Counted from the first letter of the stretch, positions 41,624-49,565 are shown. The stretch: DNA of 56,615 nucleotides from Variovorax sp. KBW07 (GCF_003852515.1 NZ_QAJK01000123.1:13351-69965); one strand, 5' to 3'. Made by a program: numbers and translations. Notes: generated by a model from the sequence alone, not told the origin.

Positions 41624-42707
41624 CCTTTTGGGCAAACTGCCAGGCCATTTCGGCCATCGGACGCGCGCCACGGCCGGAGGCCACGGCTTGTTCGCTCGAT
41701 GCGGTGCCGGCCTCGACCCGCTTGGCAATGCCTTGCAGGATCGCTGCCATGCGAAACAGGTTGTAGGCCTGGTAGAAATTCCAGTCGGGCGCCAGCGCCT
41801 CGGGCGTGGTGAGGCCGGTGCGCTCGCAGTACTTGCGGATGTACTCGCTCTCGGTCGGAATGCCGAGGCTCTTGTGATCGAGGCCGCCGATGCCGCGGAA
41901 GGTTTCGCCGGAGATGTGCCACGACATGCAGTGGTAGCTGAAGTCGGCCAGCGGGTGGCCGAGCGTCGACAGCTCCCAGTCGAGCACGGCAATGGCGCGC
42001 GGCTCGGTGGCATGGAACATCAGGTTGTCCAGGCGGAAGTCGCCGTGCACGATCGACACCAGTTTCTCGTCGCGCGCGCTGGCCGGCATGTGCGCGGGCA
42101 GCCATTCCATCAGCCTGTCCATCTCGGGGATGGGCTGGGTGATGGAGGCGACGTACTGCTTGCTCCAGCGGCCGATCTGGCGCTCGAAGTAGTTGCCGGG
42201 CTTGCCGTAGTCGGCCAGGCCGCGCTCGGCGAACTTCACCGTGTGCAGGGCTGAGATGACGCGGTTCATTTCGTCGTAGATGGCGGTGCGCTCGGCATTG
42301 CTCATGCCGGGCAGCGACTGGTCCCAGAGCACGCGGCCCTGCATGAACTCCATCACGTAGAAGGCGCGGCCGATGACGGCCTCGTCTTCGCACAGGCAAT
42401 GCATGCGCGGCACCGGCACGTCGGTGCCCTGCAGGCCGCTCATGACCTTGAATTCGCGCTCGACCGCATGGGCCGAGGGCAGCAGCTTGGCGACTGGCCC
42501 CGGCTTGGCACGCATCACGTAGCTTTGCGAGGGCGTGACGAGCTTGTAGGTCGGGTTCGACTGCCCGCCCTTGAACATCTCGACCGTCAGCGGGCCCTTG
42601 AAGCCATCGAGGTTCTTTTCGAGCCAGGCTGCGAGCGCATCGACGTCGAAAGCGTGCTGTTGCGAAACGGCGCGGGTGCCGATGAAGTTGGAAAAGTCCT
42701 GGCTCAT
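41619..42707 (-). CDS. APH-family phosphotransferase (ACAD10/11 kinase-domain-like)
   Basis: A 362-aa kinase-like protein with the aminoglycoside/choline phosphotransferase fold. The N-terminal lobe has FKGGQSNPTYKL near residue 44. The catalytic loop is VHGDFRLDNLMF near 203 and the metal site AVLDWELSTLGHPLAD near 221. In human ACAD10/ACAD11 this domain is fused to an acyl-CoA dehydrogenase; here the dehydrogenase is the next gene, 86 bp downstream. From that pairing I infer that it phosphorylates a hydroxyacyl(-CoA) substrate rather than an antibiotic. Confidence 0.85.
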   Translation of the reverse strand: MSQDFSNFIGTRAVSQQHAFDVDALAAWLEKNLDGFKGPLTVEMFKGGQSNPTYKLVTPSQSYVMRAKPGPVAKLLPSAHAVEREFKVMSGLQGTDVPVPRMHCLCEDEAVIGRAFYVMEFMQGRVLWDQSLPGMSNAERTAIYDEMNRVISALHTVKFAERGLADYGKPGNYFERQIGRWSKQYVASITQPIPEMDRLMEWLPAHMPASARDEKLVSIVHGDFRLDNLMFHATEPRAIAVLDWELSTLGHPLADFSYHCMSWHISGETFRGIGGLDHKSLGIPTESEYIRKYCERTGLTTPEALAPDWNFYQAYNLFRMAAILQGIAKRVEAGTASSEQAVASGRGARPMAEMAWQFAQKA

Positions 42708-42716
42708 TTCAGTTTT

Positions 42717-43436
42717 CTAGCTTTCTGCTTCCGACACGCGCATCAACGCCGCGCGATCCAGAACGACAAGGCCGCCCGGCTCGATCCGGATCGTGCCCTC
42801 GCGCTCCATGGTCTTGAGTTCCTGGTTGACCCGCTGGCGCGAAGCGCCGAGCAGCTGCGCGAGCTCTTCCTGCGCCAGCTGCAGGCCGATGCGCATCTGG
42901 CTGCCGTCGTCCAGGTTGGGCACGCCGTAGCTGCGCACCAGGTGAATCAGCTGCTTGGCCAGTCGCGCCCGCAGGGGCAGGGTATTGAGGTCTTCCACCA
43001 GCCCGAACAACGTGCGGATGCGGCGCGCCTGCAGCCGCATGAGCGCTTCGTACAGCTCCACGTGCGTGGCCAGGATCTTCTGGAAATCGGCACGCGCCAC
43101 GCACAGGATGGTGCTGTCGCCATGCGAGTAGGTGTCGTGCGTGCGCCGGTCCCCGTCGAACATCGCCACGTCGCCGAACCAGATGCCCGGCTCCACGTAG
43201 GTCAGCGTCACCTGCTTGCCCGAGACGGCCGTCGAGCTCACGCGGACCGCGCCCTTGGCACAGGCAATCCAGTGGTCGGGCGGGTCGCCGCGGGCAGCGA
43301 TCAGGTCGCCGTCCTTGTAGCGTTTGACGAAAGCACATCGGAGGATGTCGTGCCGTAGCGATGGAGATAAGGAAGAAAACCAGCGACCACTGTTGATCGC
43401 TTCACGTTCTTCGATAGTAAGAATGGGGTCGTCCAT
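42717..43436 (-). CDS. Crp/Fnr-family transcriptional regulator
   Basis: A 239-aa regulator. The N-terminal cyclic-nucleotide-binding beta-roll (residues about 20-140) includes GDLIAARGDPPDHW and GIWFGDVAMFDG. The C-terminal winged helix (about 155-230) has AQEELAQLLGASRQRVNQELKTME as the recognition region. It lacks the N-terminal cysteine cluster of FNR, so it is not an oxygen sensor of that type. It sits between the enoyl-CoA hydratase and the kinase/dehydrogenase pair on the same strand, 9 bp from the kinase, and probably regulates the cluster. The ligand is unknown. Confidence 0.88.
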   Translation of the reverse strand: MDDPILTIEEREAINSGRWFSSLSPSLRHDILRCAFVKRYKDGDLIAARGDPPDHWIACAKGAVRVSSTAVSGKQVTLTYVEPGIWFGDVAMFDGDRRTHDTYSHGDSTILCVARADFQKILATHVELYEALMRLQARRIRTLFGLVEDLNTLPLRARLAKQLIHLVRSYGVPNLDDGSQMRIGLQLAQEELAQLLGASRQRVNQELKTMEREGTIRIEPGGLVVLDRAALMRVSEAES

Positions 43437-43497
43437 TGGTCTGTCCTCTCGGCGACTGAAAAGCTGATGGGTGTCACGGGAGCGACGCCGTGAGGCG

Positions 43498-44277
43498 TTA
43501 CTCGTACTGCGGCGGTGTCTTGTCGAGGAACGCGGCAATGCCGATGCCCGCGTTCGCGTGGTGCAGGTTGCGCACGAAGTGGTCGCGCTCCTGCGAGAGC
43601 TGCGAAGCCAGCGTGGCGCCACGCGCCTCGCTCAGCAGTTCCTTGATGCTGGCCAGCGAATTCGGCGCGCGGGCGTTGAGTTTGGTGGCCAGCGCCAGTG
43701 CGCCCGCCAGCGCCTGGCCGTTTTCGGTCAGCTCGTTCACCAGCCCGAGGGCATGCAGGCGCGGCGCGCCGATGCGCTCGCCGTTCATGAGCCATTCGCT
43801 GGCCAACTGGCGCGGCAGCTGTTGGCCCAGGTGCCAGCTCAGGCCGCCGTCGGGCGACAGCGCCACGTTGCTGTACGAGGCCGCAAAGACCGCGTCGCGC
43901 GCGGCCACCACGAAGTCGCAGGCCAGCGCAAGCGAAAAGCCCGCGCCCGCCGCCGCGCCTTCGACCGCCGCGATGATCGGCTTGGGGAAGGTGCGGATCG
44001 AGTCGATCCAGTTGTGCAGGCCCTCGATGCTCTCGGCCTGCACCGAGCGGTCGAGCTGGCGGTTGGCCAGCAGGCGCTGCAGCGAGCCGCCGGCGCAGAA
44101 CCATGCGCCTTCGCCCACGATGACGACGCTGCGGATCTCACTGCTGCCTTCGGCGCCGTTGAGCGCCTCGATGCCCGCGGCGTAGATCTCGGGGCCCAGC
44201 GCATTGCGCTGGGTGGGATTGGCGATGGTCAGCACCATGGTGCTGCCTTCGCTGGTGCTCTTGAGTTCGGCGGTCAT
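43498..44277 (-). CDS. Enoyl-CoA hydratase/isomerase family protein (PaaG-like)
   Basis: Crotonase-fold enzyme of 259 aa. The oxyanion-hole segments are WFCAGGSLQRL near residue 59 and VEGAAAGAGFSLALACDF near 105. At the catalytic position the sequence reads LSPDGGLSWHLGQ, with Asp where hydratases usually have Glu, as in PaaG-type isomerases. An isomerase activity is thus as likely as hydration. It lies 38 bp after the 3-hydroxyacyl-CoA dehydrogenase gene. The ATG at 44277 is chosen; the longer open frame upstream is a shadow. Confidence 0.87.
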   Translation of the reverse strand: MTAELKSTSEGSTMVLTIANPTQRNALGPEIYAAGIEALNGAEGSSEIRSVVIVGEGAWFCAGGSLQRLLANRQLDRSVQAESIEGLHNWIDSIRTFPKPIIAAVEGAAAGAGFSLALACDFVVAARDAVFAASYSNVALSPDGGLSWHLGQQLPRQLASEWLMNGERIGAPRLHALGLVNELTENGQALAGALALATKLNARAPNSLASIKELLSEARGATLASQLSQERDHFVRNLHHANAGIGIAAFLDKTPPQYE

Positions 44278-44315
44278 CGCTGTGTCGCGTTTCCAGTCGG
44301 TCGGTTGGTGGTTTC

Positions 44316-45836
44316 TTATTCTTCTTCGTGCAGCAGGCTCAGGCCCAGCGCGCCGCGGCGGCGCAGCCATGGGCTCGGGCGATAGCGCGGATCGCCGTAC
44401 ACCGTCTGCAGGTTGAACAGCACTTCGAGCATGTTGGTCGGGCCGTAGAGGTTGCCCATGGCCAGCGGGCCGCGTGGGTAGCCCAGGCCCAGTTGCACGG
44501 CGGTCTCCAGGTCGGCCGGCGAGCACACGCGCTGCTGGCACATGTCGGTGGCGATGTTGACGATGGTGCCAATGACGCGCTGCGTGACGAAGCCGCCGCT
44601 GTCGCGGATCACGCTCACGGCCTTGCCGTCGCGCGCGAAGAGGGCGTGCGCGGCGTCGCGGATGTCGCGGCGCGTGGCCGGGTTGGTGGCGAGCACGCGG
44701 CGCTTGGTGGCGGCGTCGTCGATCAGCATGTCGATGCCGACGGTGCGCGTGGCGTCCAGGCGCTCGACGGCGGCCACCGTGGTCACGTCGAAGCCCAGCG
44801 GCGCGACAAGAATCAGCGAGTGCGGGGCGGCGGCGGCGCCGCTGTCGATCTGTGCGCCCAGCGTGTTGATCAGGCGCAGCAGCTCGGCGCGGCGTGCCGC
44901 ACGGGGCGACACCCATACCGAAGGCGTGCCCTCGACCACGGGCGGCGGGGCCTCGGGCGCCTGCTGCATCACGCCGTCGTCATAGCGGTAGAAGCCCTCG
45001 CCGGTCTTGCGGCCCAGTGCGCCGGCAGCCAGGCGCTGCGCGGTGATCACGCTGGGGCGGAAGCGCGGTTCTTCGAAGTACTGGTGGTAGATGGACTCCA
45101 TCACCGGGTGCGACACGTCGAGCGCCGTCAGGTCCATCAGCTCGAAGGGGCCAAGGCGAAAGCCCGCCTGGTCTTTCAGGATGCGATCGATGGTCGCGAA
45201 ATCGGCCACGCCTTCGCCGACGATGCGCAGCGCCTCGGTGCCGTAGCCGCGCCCCGCGTGGTTGACGATGAAGCCGGGCGTGTCTTGCGCCTGCACGGCG
45301 CTGTGGCCCATCTGCGTGGCGTAGCCGGCCAGTTGCTTGCAGACCTCGGGCGAGGTCTTGAAGCCCGCGACCACCTCGACCACCTTCATGAGCGGCACGG
45401 GGTTGAAGAAGTGGAAGCCCGCGATGCGTTCGGGGCGCGCCAGCCCGGCCGCGATGGCCGTGACCGACAGCGACGATGTGTTGGTGACCAGCGTGGCGGT
45501 CGGTGCCACCACGGTTTCGAGTTCGCGGAACAGCTTGCGCTTGACCTCGAGGTCTTCGACCACGGCTTCGATCACCAGGTCACAGCCGGCCAGCGCCTGG
45601 ATGGAGTCGACGGCCTTGACGCGGGCAATCTGGGCATCGCGCGCGGCGGCGTCGATCTTGCCCTTCTCGTGCAGCTTGTTCCATTGGGCGACGAGGGCTT
45701 CGCGGCCGCGCTCCGCGGCGCCTGCAAAGCTGTCGAGCAGCAGCACTTCGCTGCCGGCCTGGGCGGCGATCTGCGCGATGCCGCGTCCCATGGCGCCGGC
45801 GCCGATCACGCCGATTCGGGAGTAGTTCACTGTCAT
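44316..45836 (-). CDS. 3-hydroxyacyl-CoA dehydrogenase (PaaH/PaaC-type)
   Basis: NAD-dependent beta-oxidation enzyme of 506 aa. The N-terminal Rossmann domain has GVIGAGAMGRGIAQIA (9-24), and HFFNPVPLMKVVEVV near residue 141 holds the catalytic His. Two 3HCDH C-terminal domains follow, the first with LGRKTGEGFYRY near 275. This double-domain form is typical of PaaH-like enzymes (hydroxyadipyl-CoA). Paired with a PaaG-like gene it may act on phenylacetate-type or other dicarboxyl intermediates, but no paaABCDE genes are in the window. The frame runs on upstream only as a shadow of the MFS gene. Confidence 0.9.
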   Translation of the reverse strand: MTVNYSRIGVIGAGAMGRGIAQIAAQAGSEVLLLDSFAGAAERGREALVAQWNKLHEKGKIDAAARDAQIARVKAVDSIQALAGCDLVIEAVVEDLEVKRKLFRELETVVAPTATLVTNTSSLSVTAIAAGLARPERIAGFHFFNPVPLMKVVEVVAGFKTSPEVCKQLAGYATQMGHSAVQAQDTPGFIVNHAGRGYGTEALRIVGEGVADFATIDRILKDQAGFRLGPFELMDLTALDVSHPVMESIYHQYFEEPRFRPSVITAQRLAAGALGRKTGEGFYRYDDGVMQQAPEAPPPVVEGTPSVWVSPRAARRAELLRLINTLGAQIDSGAAAAPHSLILVAPLGFDVTTVAAVERLDATRTVGIDMLIDDAATKRRVLATNPATRRDIRDAAHALFARDGKAVSVIRDSGGFVTQRVIGTIVNIATDMCQQRVCSPADLETAVQLGLGYPRGPLAMGNLYGPTNMLEVLFNLQTVYGDPRYRPSPWLRRRGALGLSLLHEEE

Positions 45837-45970
45837 TGGATGAAGATTTTCGCTGGTTGGGTGGTATCCGCGCAGCTGCCGCGCAAGCGGAGGCCGAAGC
45901 GCGGCGGCAGGCCCCGATTTTGCAATCTCGCGCGCCCGGGGCGTGAAGGGTCTTACGCGGGGGCGCGATT

Positions 45971-47128
45971 TCAGGCCGGGCGGCGGCTGCGGTCGATGGT
46001 CACGCTGAGCGTCAGGGCGACCAGCAGCAGGGCAAAACCGACCCAGCTCATCCAGGCGGCCGCGTCGTTGGCCAGCAGCCAGCCACCCAGCCCCGCACCG
46101 ACCGCCTGGCCGGTGTAGATGCCCGAGCTGTTCAGCGCCACCGAGCCCGGAGCGAGGGCGGGCGCCAGGCCCACCAGGCGGGCCTGTTGGGCCGAGTTGG
46201 TGGCAAAGCAGCCCAGGCCCCAGGGAACCAGCACCACGGCCAGCCAGGCCAACGTGGAGGCCAGCGGCCACAGCAGCAGGCTCAATGCAATCAGCAGGGT
46301 CGTGACCAGCACCATGCGGCCCGCGCCGATGCGGTCGATGAAGCGGCTGACCAGCATGTTGCCCACGAGGCCGCAGGCGCCGAACAGGGCCCACATCAGG
46401 CTCAGTGTGGTGGCATCGGCACCGAAGCTCTGCTTGAGGATCGGGCCGAAATAGCTGAAGAGCACGAACTGGCCCGCGCCCTGCATCGCCGTGACCGAGA
46501 CGATGCCCATCAGCACCGGGCTGCGAAGCACGCGCGACCAGGCGGCGGCGGTCAGCGCCGCCGGGCGGATGCCTTGGGGCAGGGTGAGCCAGATCGATGC
46601 CGCGCTCACCACGCTCATCGCTGCAATCGCCAGGAAGGCCATCCGCCAGCCCAGGTGGCCGCCGATCAGCGCGCCGATGGGCAGGCCCAGCACCGAGGCC
46701 ATCGACCAGCCCAGGAAGACGAAGGTCACGGCCCGCCCGCGGTGCTCGGGCGGCACCAGCATGCCGGCGCAGGCGGCAGCCTGGGGCGTGAAGATCGCGG
46801 GCGCGATCACCGTGAGCATGCGCATCGGGAGCAGGGCGCCGAAGCTCGGCATCAGCGCCGAGAGGGCGTGTCCGGCGGCATACCAGAGCAGGGTGAGGGC
46901 CAGCAGCTGGCGGCGGTCCCATCCCGCGACTGCAGCGGCCAGCAATGGCGCACCGATGCACATCACGGCTGCGGCGGCTGTGATCAGTTGGCCCGCGCTT
47001 GCGACGCTGACGGCCAGCGATGTGCTGATTTCATTGAGCGTGCCGGGCACGACCATCACGCCCGTGCCGATCACGAAATTGCCGGCCAGCAGCGCCCAGA
47101 GCGCGCCCCGCGGCGCGGGCTGGCTCAC
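45971..47128 (-). CDS. MFS transporter (DHA1-like)
   Basis: A major-facilitator transporter of 385 aa with twelve hydrophobic segments. The short loop between helices 2 and 3 is AGWDRRQLLAL in place of the usual basic motif A. The fifth-helix region AVTFVFLGWSMASVLGLPIGALIGG (three-part, near residues 133-157) resembles motif C of drug/sugar antiporters in the AraJ/YdhP group. The substrate is unknown. A 134-bp gap separates it from the downstream dehydrogenase. The 45-bp repeat lies just upstream. Confidence 0.87.
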   Translation of the reverse strand: MSQPAPRGALWALLAGNFVIGTGVMVVPGTLNEISTSLAVSVASAGQLITAAAAVMCIGAPLLAAAVAGWDRRQLLALTLLWYAAGHALSALMPSFGALLPMRMLTVIAPAIFTPQAAACAGMLVPPEHRGRAVTFVFLGWSMASVLGLPIGALIGGHLGWRMAFLAIAAMSVVSAASIWLTLPQGIRPAALTAAAWSRVLRSPVLMGIVSVTAMQGAGQFVLFSYFGPILKQSFGADATTLSLMWALFGACGLVGNMLVSRFIDRIGAGRMVLVTTLLIALSLLLWPLASTLAWLAVVLVPWGLGCFATNSAQQARLVGLAPALAPGSVALNSSGIYTGQAVGAGLGGWLLANDAAAWMSWVGFALLLVALTLSVTIDRSRRPA

Positions 47129-47140
47129 CGACTGACCTCT

Positions 47141-47185
47141 GCCTTCGGCTGCGGTGCTCGCCTTGGGTCGGCCCGGCGGCTCATG
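47141..47185. repeat. 45-bp intergenic repeat, copy B
   Basis: Matches copy A at 41579-41623 in 40 of 45 positions. It lies in the 63-bp gap between the MFS gene start and the D-2-hydroxyacid dehydrogenase stop. Both copies have the same orientation relative to the flanking minus-strand genes. Confidence 0.8.
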
Positions 47186-47191
47186 AAAGGC

Positions 47192-48199
47192 TCACCGGCG
47201 AACCTGCAGCGCGCCGGGGTTCACGATGTTCGTGGGGTTGCCGTTGATGTAGCTCACGACGTTGTCGAAAGCCTGGCCGAAATAGCTCTCGTAGCTTTCC
47301 TGCTCGACGTAGCCGATGTGCGGCGTGCAGATGCAGTTTTCCAAGCGCAGCAGGGCATGGCCTTGCAACGGCGGCTCGCTCTCGAACACGTCGATGGCGG
47401 CCAGCCCGGGGCGGCCGCGGTTGAGCGCGGCAAGCAGGGCATCGGCCTCGACCAACTCGGCGCGGGAGGTGTTGACGAACAGCGCCGTCGGCTTCATGCG
47501 CGAGAGGTCTTCCAGCGTGATGAGCCCGTTGGTCTCTTCGTTGAGCCGCAGGTGCACCGACAGCACGTCGGCCTGGGCGAAGAATTCGTGGCGGTTCTGC
47601 GCCACCTGGAAACCGTCGGAGCGGGCCTTGGCGCAGCTTGCCTCGCGGCCCCAGATCACCACCTGCATGCCGAAAGCCTGCCCGTAGCGCGCGACCAGCT
47701 GGCCGATGCGGCCGTAGCCCCAGATGCAAAGCGTCTTGCCCTTGAGCACCGAGCCGAGCCCGAAGTTGGGCGGCATCGAGGCCGACTTGAGCCCCGACTG
47801 CTGCCACGCACCGTGCTTGAGGTTGCTGATGTACTGCGGCAGCCGACGCATGGCCGCCATGATCAGCGCCCACGTGAGCTCGGCGGGTGCCTGCGGGGAG
47901 CCCGTGCCTTCGGCCACCGCCACGCCCCGCTCGGTACAGGCCGTGACGTCGATGTGGCCGCCGACCCTTCCTGTCTGAGAAATGAGCTTGAGCTTGGGCA
48001 GCTTTTCGATCAGCTGGCGCGAGATCTGGCTGCGCTCGCGGATCAGCACGATCACGTCGGCGTCCTTCAGGCGAACCGACAGTTGCCCGATGCCCTTGAC
48101 CGTGTTGGTGTAGACCTTGGCCGCGTACGCGTCCAGCTTGGCGGCACAGCGCAGCTTGCGCACGGCGTCCTGGTAGTCGTCGAGGATCACAATGTTCAT
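47192..48199 (-). CDS. D-2-hydroxyacid dehydrogenase family protein
   Basis: NAD(P)-dependent dehydrogenase of 335 aa. The N-terminal catalytic domain begins MNIVILDDYQDAVRKL. The Rossmann motif LCIWGYGRIGQLVARYG lies near residues 148-164. The catalytic Arg is in FVNTSRAELVE near 234, the Glu in DVFESEPP and the His in TPHIGYVEQE near 290. The substrate (glyoxylate, hydroxypyruvate, phosphoglycerate or other) is not readable. The ATG at 48199 lies 8 bp after a CACAAT hexamer, without a ribosome site. Confidence 0.9.
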   Translation of the reverse strand: MNIVILDDYQDAVRKLRCAAKLDAYAAKVYTNTVKGIGQLSVRLKDADVIVLIRERSQISRQLIEKLPKLKLISQTGRVGGHIDVTACTERGVAVAEGTGSPQAPAELTWALIMAAMRRLPQYISNLKHGAWQQSGLKSASMPPNFGLGSVLKGKTLCIWGYGRIGQLVARYGQAFGMQVVIWGREASCAKARSDGFQVAQNRHEFFAQADVLSVHLRLNEETNGLITLEDLSRMKPTALFVNTSRAELVEADALLAALNRGRPGLAAIDVFESEPPLQGHALLRLENCICTPHIGYVEQESYESYFGQAFDNVVSYINGNPTNIVNPGALQVRR

Positions 48200-48207
48200 G
48201 GCGTGCC

Positions 48208-48213
48208 ATTGTG
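48208..48213 (-). promoter_or_regulatory. -10-like hexamer CACAAT next to the D-2-hydroxyacid dehydrogenase start
   Basis: CACAAT on the minus strand is 8 bp from the ATG at 48199. The gap GGCACGCC has no Shine-Dalgarno. The spacing and hexamer match the nnr and rimO cases. Confidence 0.4.
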
Positions 48214-48256
48214 CCTCGCAGCATTGGGATGTCGCGCCTGTGAACGTTTGGATACC

Positions 48257-48282
48257 CACCCCTGGGGGCTCTCGCAGGGGTG
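48257..48282 (-). terminator. Hairpin downstream of the 48290-48670 gene
   Basis: The 8-bp stem CACCCCTG/CAGGGGTG with a 10-nt loop lies 7 bp after the stop of the minus-strand hypothetical gene. No T-run follows, so termination is only probable. Confidence 0.4.
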
Positions 48283-48289
48283 TGCGGAC

Positions 48290-48670
48290 TCAGTGCAGGC
48301 GTGCCGAACGCGGGGCGGCGCCCATGGTTTCCGCCGTCTCGAGCGCCGCCAGGCGGTCAAGCTCCGCGCACACGTCGGCCATGCGGCCGGAGATCACGAC
48401 GCGGTTGCTGGTGCGCTGCGACCCCTGCCGGTCGACCACGCGAACCACACGCAGCGGGCGTGCCGGTGCGGCGGTAGCCGTTGCCGACGCGGCGCCGTTG
48501 CCGGACCGGGTGGTGCAGGCGGGCCGTACCGCGACATAGCGCAGCCCGGCCGAGCTTTCGCCGTGATCGAGCGGGTCCCGGCGGTGAGAGCGGCGAACCG
48601 GCATCAGGCGGCTGGCGAGCGATTGCAGCGGCATCCAGAAATCAGCGATGGCGAGGAGGGCGATTCCCAT
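48290..48670 (-). CDS. Hypothetical protein, basic and low-complexity
   Basis: A 126-aa protein with a GGAG site 7 nt before its ATG and a -10-like CATACT further upstream. The N-terminus (MGIALLAIADFWMPLQSLASRLMP in two parts) is hydrophobic for about 17 residues, then many arginines follow. The C-terminal region RVVISGRMADVCAELDRLAALE looks structured. I do not recognise the family and cannot exclude a lineage-restricted protein. It follows lexA on the same strand, 138 bp downstream, but no LexA box is visible in front of it. Confidence 0.55.
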   Translation of the reverse strand: MGIALLAIADFWMPLQSLASRLMPVRRSHRRDPLDHGESSAGLRYVAVRPACTTRSGNGAASATATAAPARPLRVVRVVDRQGSQRTSNRVVISGRMADVCAELDRLAALETAETMGAAPRSARLH

Positions 48671-48808
48671 GTGAACTCCAAAAAAGTATGAGGTTGAACA
48701 CAGGCAGGATTTCTTGAATCGGCCGCGACAGGGTGATGGCGACTTCGCGCCATACGCCCGCCACCTGTTGCGGCCGGATGAGGTGCTGCTGCAAGCAGGC
48801 CGCGAGGC

Positions 48809-49492
48809 CTACATCAGCATGGTGTTGCGGATGAGTCCGACCGCGAGGCCTTCGATCTCGAAAGGCTCGCCGGGCTGGACGATGATGGTCGGGTAGTCGG
48901 GGTTCTCGGCGTGCAACTCGATGACCAGCTTGTTGCGCTTCAGGCGCTTGACCGTGACTTCGTCGCCCAGGCGCGCCACCACGATCTGCCCGTTGCGTGC
49001 TTCCTTGGTGGCCTGCACGGCGAGCAGGTCGCCGTCCATGATGCCGGCATCGCGCATCGACATGCCGCGTACCTTGAGCAGGTAGTCGGGCTGGCGCTGG
49101 AACAGCGTGTTCTCGACGTAGTAGGTCTGGTCGACGTGCTCCTGCGCCAGGATGGGCGAGCCGGCTGCGACGCGGCCGATGAGCGGCAGTGCGAGCTGTG
49201 CCATGCCGGGCAGCGAGAGCGAGAACTGGCCGCCTTCGCGGTGCCGCGTTTCGTTGAGCGAGCGCAGCGCGTCGCCCTTGAGGCGAATGCCGCGCGAGGT
49301 GCCGCTGACAAGCTCGATGACGCCCTTGCGGGCAAGCGCCTGCAGGTGTTCTTCGGCGGCGTTGGCCGACTTGAACCCCAGCTCGTTGGCAATTTCGGCG
49401 CGCGTTGGCGGCGCACCGGTGCGTGCGATGGCGCTCTGGATCAAGTCCAGGATCTGCTGCTGGCGGGCTGTAAGCTTCACTGCGAACTGCAT
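48809..49492 (-). CDS. lexA: LexA repressor
   Basis: SOS-response repressor that self-cleaves when RecA is activated. It is 227 aa, somewhat longer than E. coli LexA (202). The N-terminal winged helix is [20 protein letters not shown] with the recognition part [20 protein letters not shown]. The Ala-Gly cleavage site is VAAGSPILA near residue 110. The catalytic Ser is in [15 protein letters not shown] near 145 and the Lys in [15 protein letters not shown] precedes the ATG. Two CTG-N10-CAG operators lie upstream, implying autoregulation. Confidence 0.97.
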   Translation of the reverse strand: MQFAVKLTARQQQILDLIQSAIARTGAPPTRAEIANELGFKSANAAEEHLQALARKGVIELVSGTSRGIRLKGDALRSLNETRHREGGQFSLSLPGMAQLALPLIGRVAAGSPILAQEHVDQTYYVENTLFQRQPDYLLKVRGMSMRDAGIMDGDLLAVQATKEARNGQIVVARLGDEVTVKRLKRNKLVIELHAENPDYPTIIVQPGEPFEIEGLAVGLIRNTMLM

Positions 49493-49510
49493 TTGTGGTT
49501 CCTTGCGGCA

Positions 49511-49526
49511 CTGGCTATTTATCCAG
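49511..49526. promoter_or_regulatory. LexA box 1
   Basis: CTGGCTATTTATCCAG fits CTG-N10-CAG exactly. It lies 18 bp upstream of the lexA ATG and would overlap the transcript start. Confidence 0.8.
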
Positions 49527-49529
49527 TGC

Positions 49530-49545
49530 CTGTATTTTTAACCAG
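49530..49545. promoter_or_regulatory. LexA box 2
   Basis: CTGTATTTTTAACCAG is a second exact CTG-N10-CAG site, offset by 19 bp from box 1. It overlaps the likely -10 of the lexA promoter and ends 20 bp before the asparaginase ATG on the other strand. Confidence 0.85.
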
Positions 49546-49556
49546 TTTTTAAAAGT

Positions 49557-49562
49557 TGACAA
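49557..49562 (-). promoter_or_regulatory. -35 element of the lexA promoter
   Basis: TTGTCA on the minus strand, with an A/T-rich -10 region 16-17 bp downstream that overlaps LexA box 2. It lies just before the asparaginase start codon. Confidence 0.5.
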
Positions 49563-49565
49563 GCG

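Noticed and set aside
41619-42707. Aminoglycoside resistance gene
   Set aside because: The APH fold is present, but the neighbour is an acyl-CoA dehydrogenase and the arrangement matches the ACAD10/11 type. No resistance context or mobile element is near.
44316-46961. An 881-codon frame that would fuse a transporter-side sequence to the 3-hydroxyacyl-CoA dehydrogenase
   Set aside because: The part before 45836 is out of frame with the MFS gene and arginine/glycine-rich. The Rossmann start fits the ATG at 45836.
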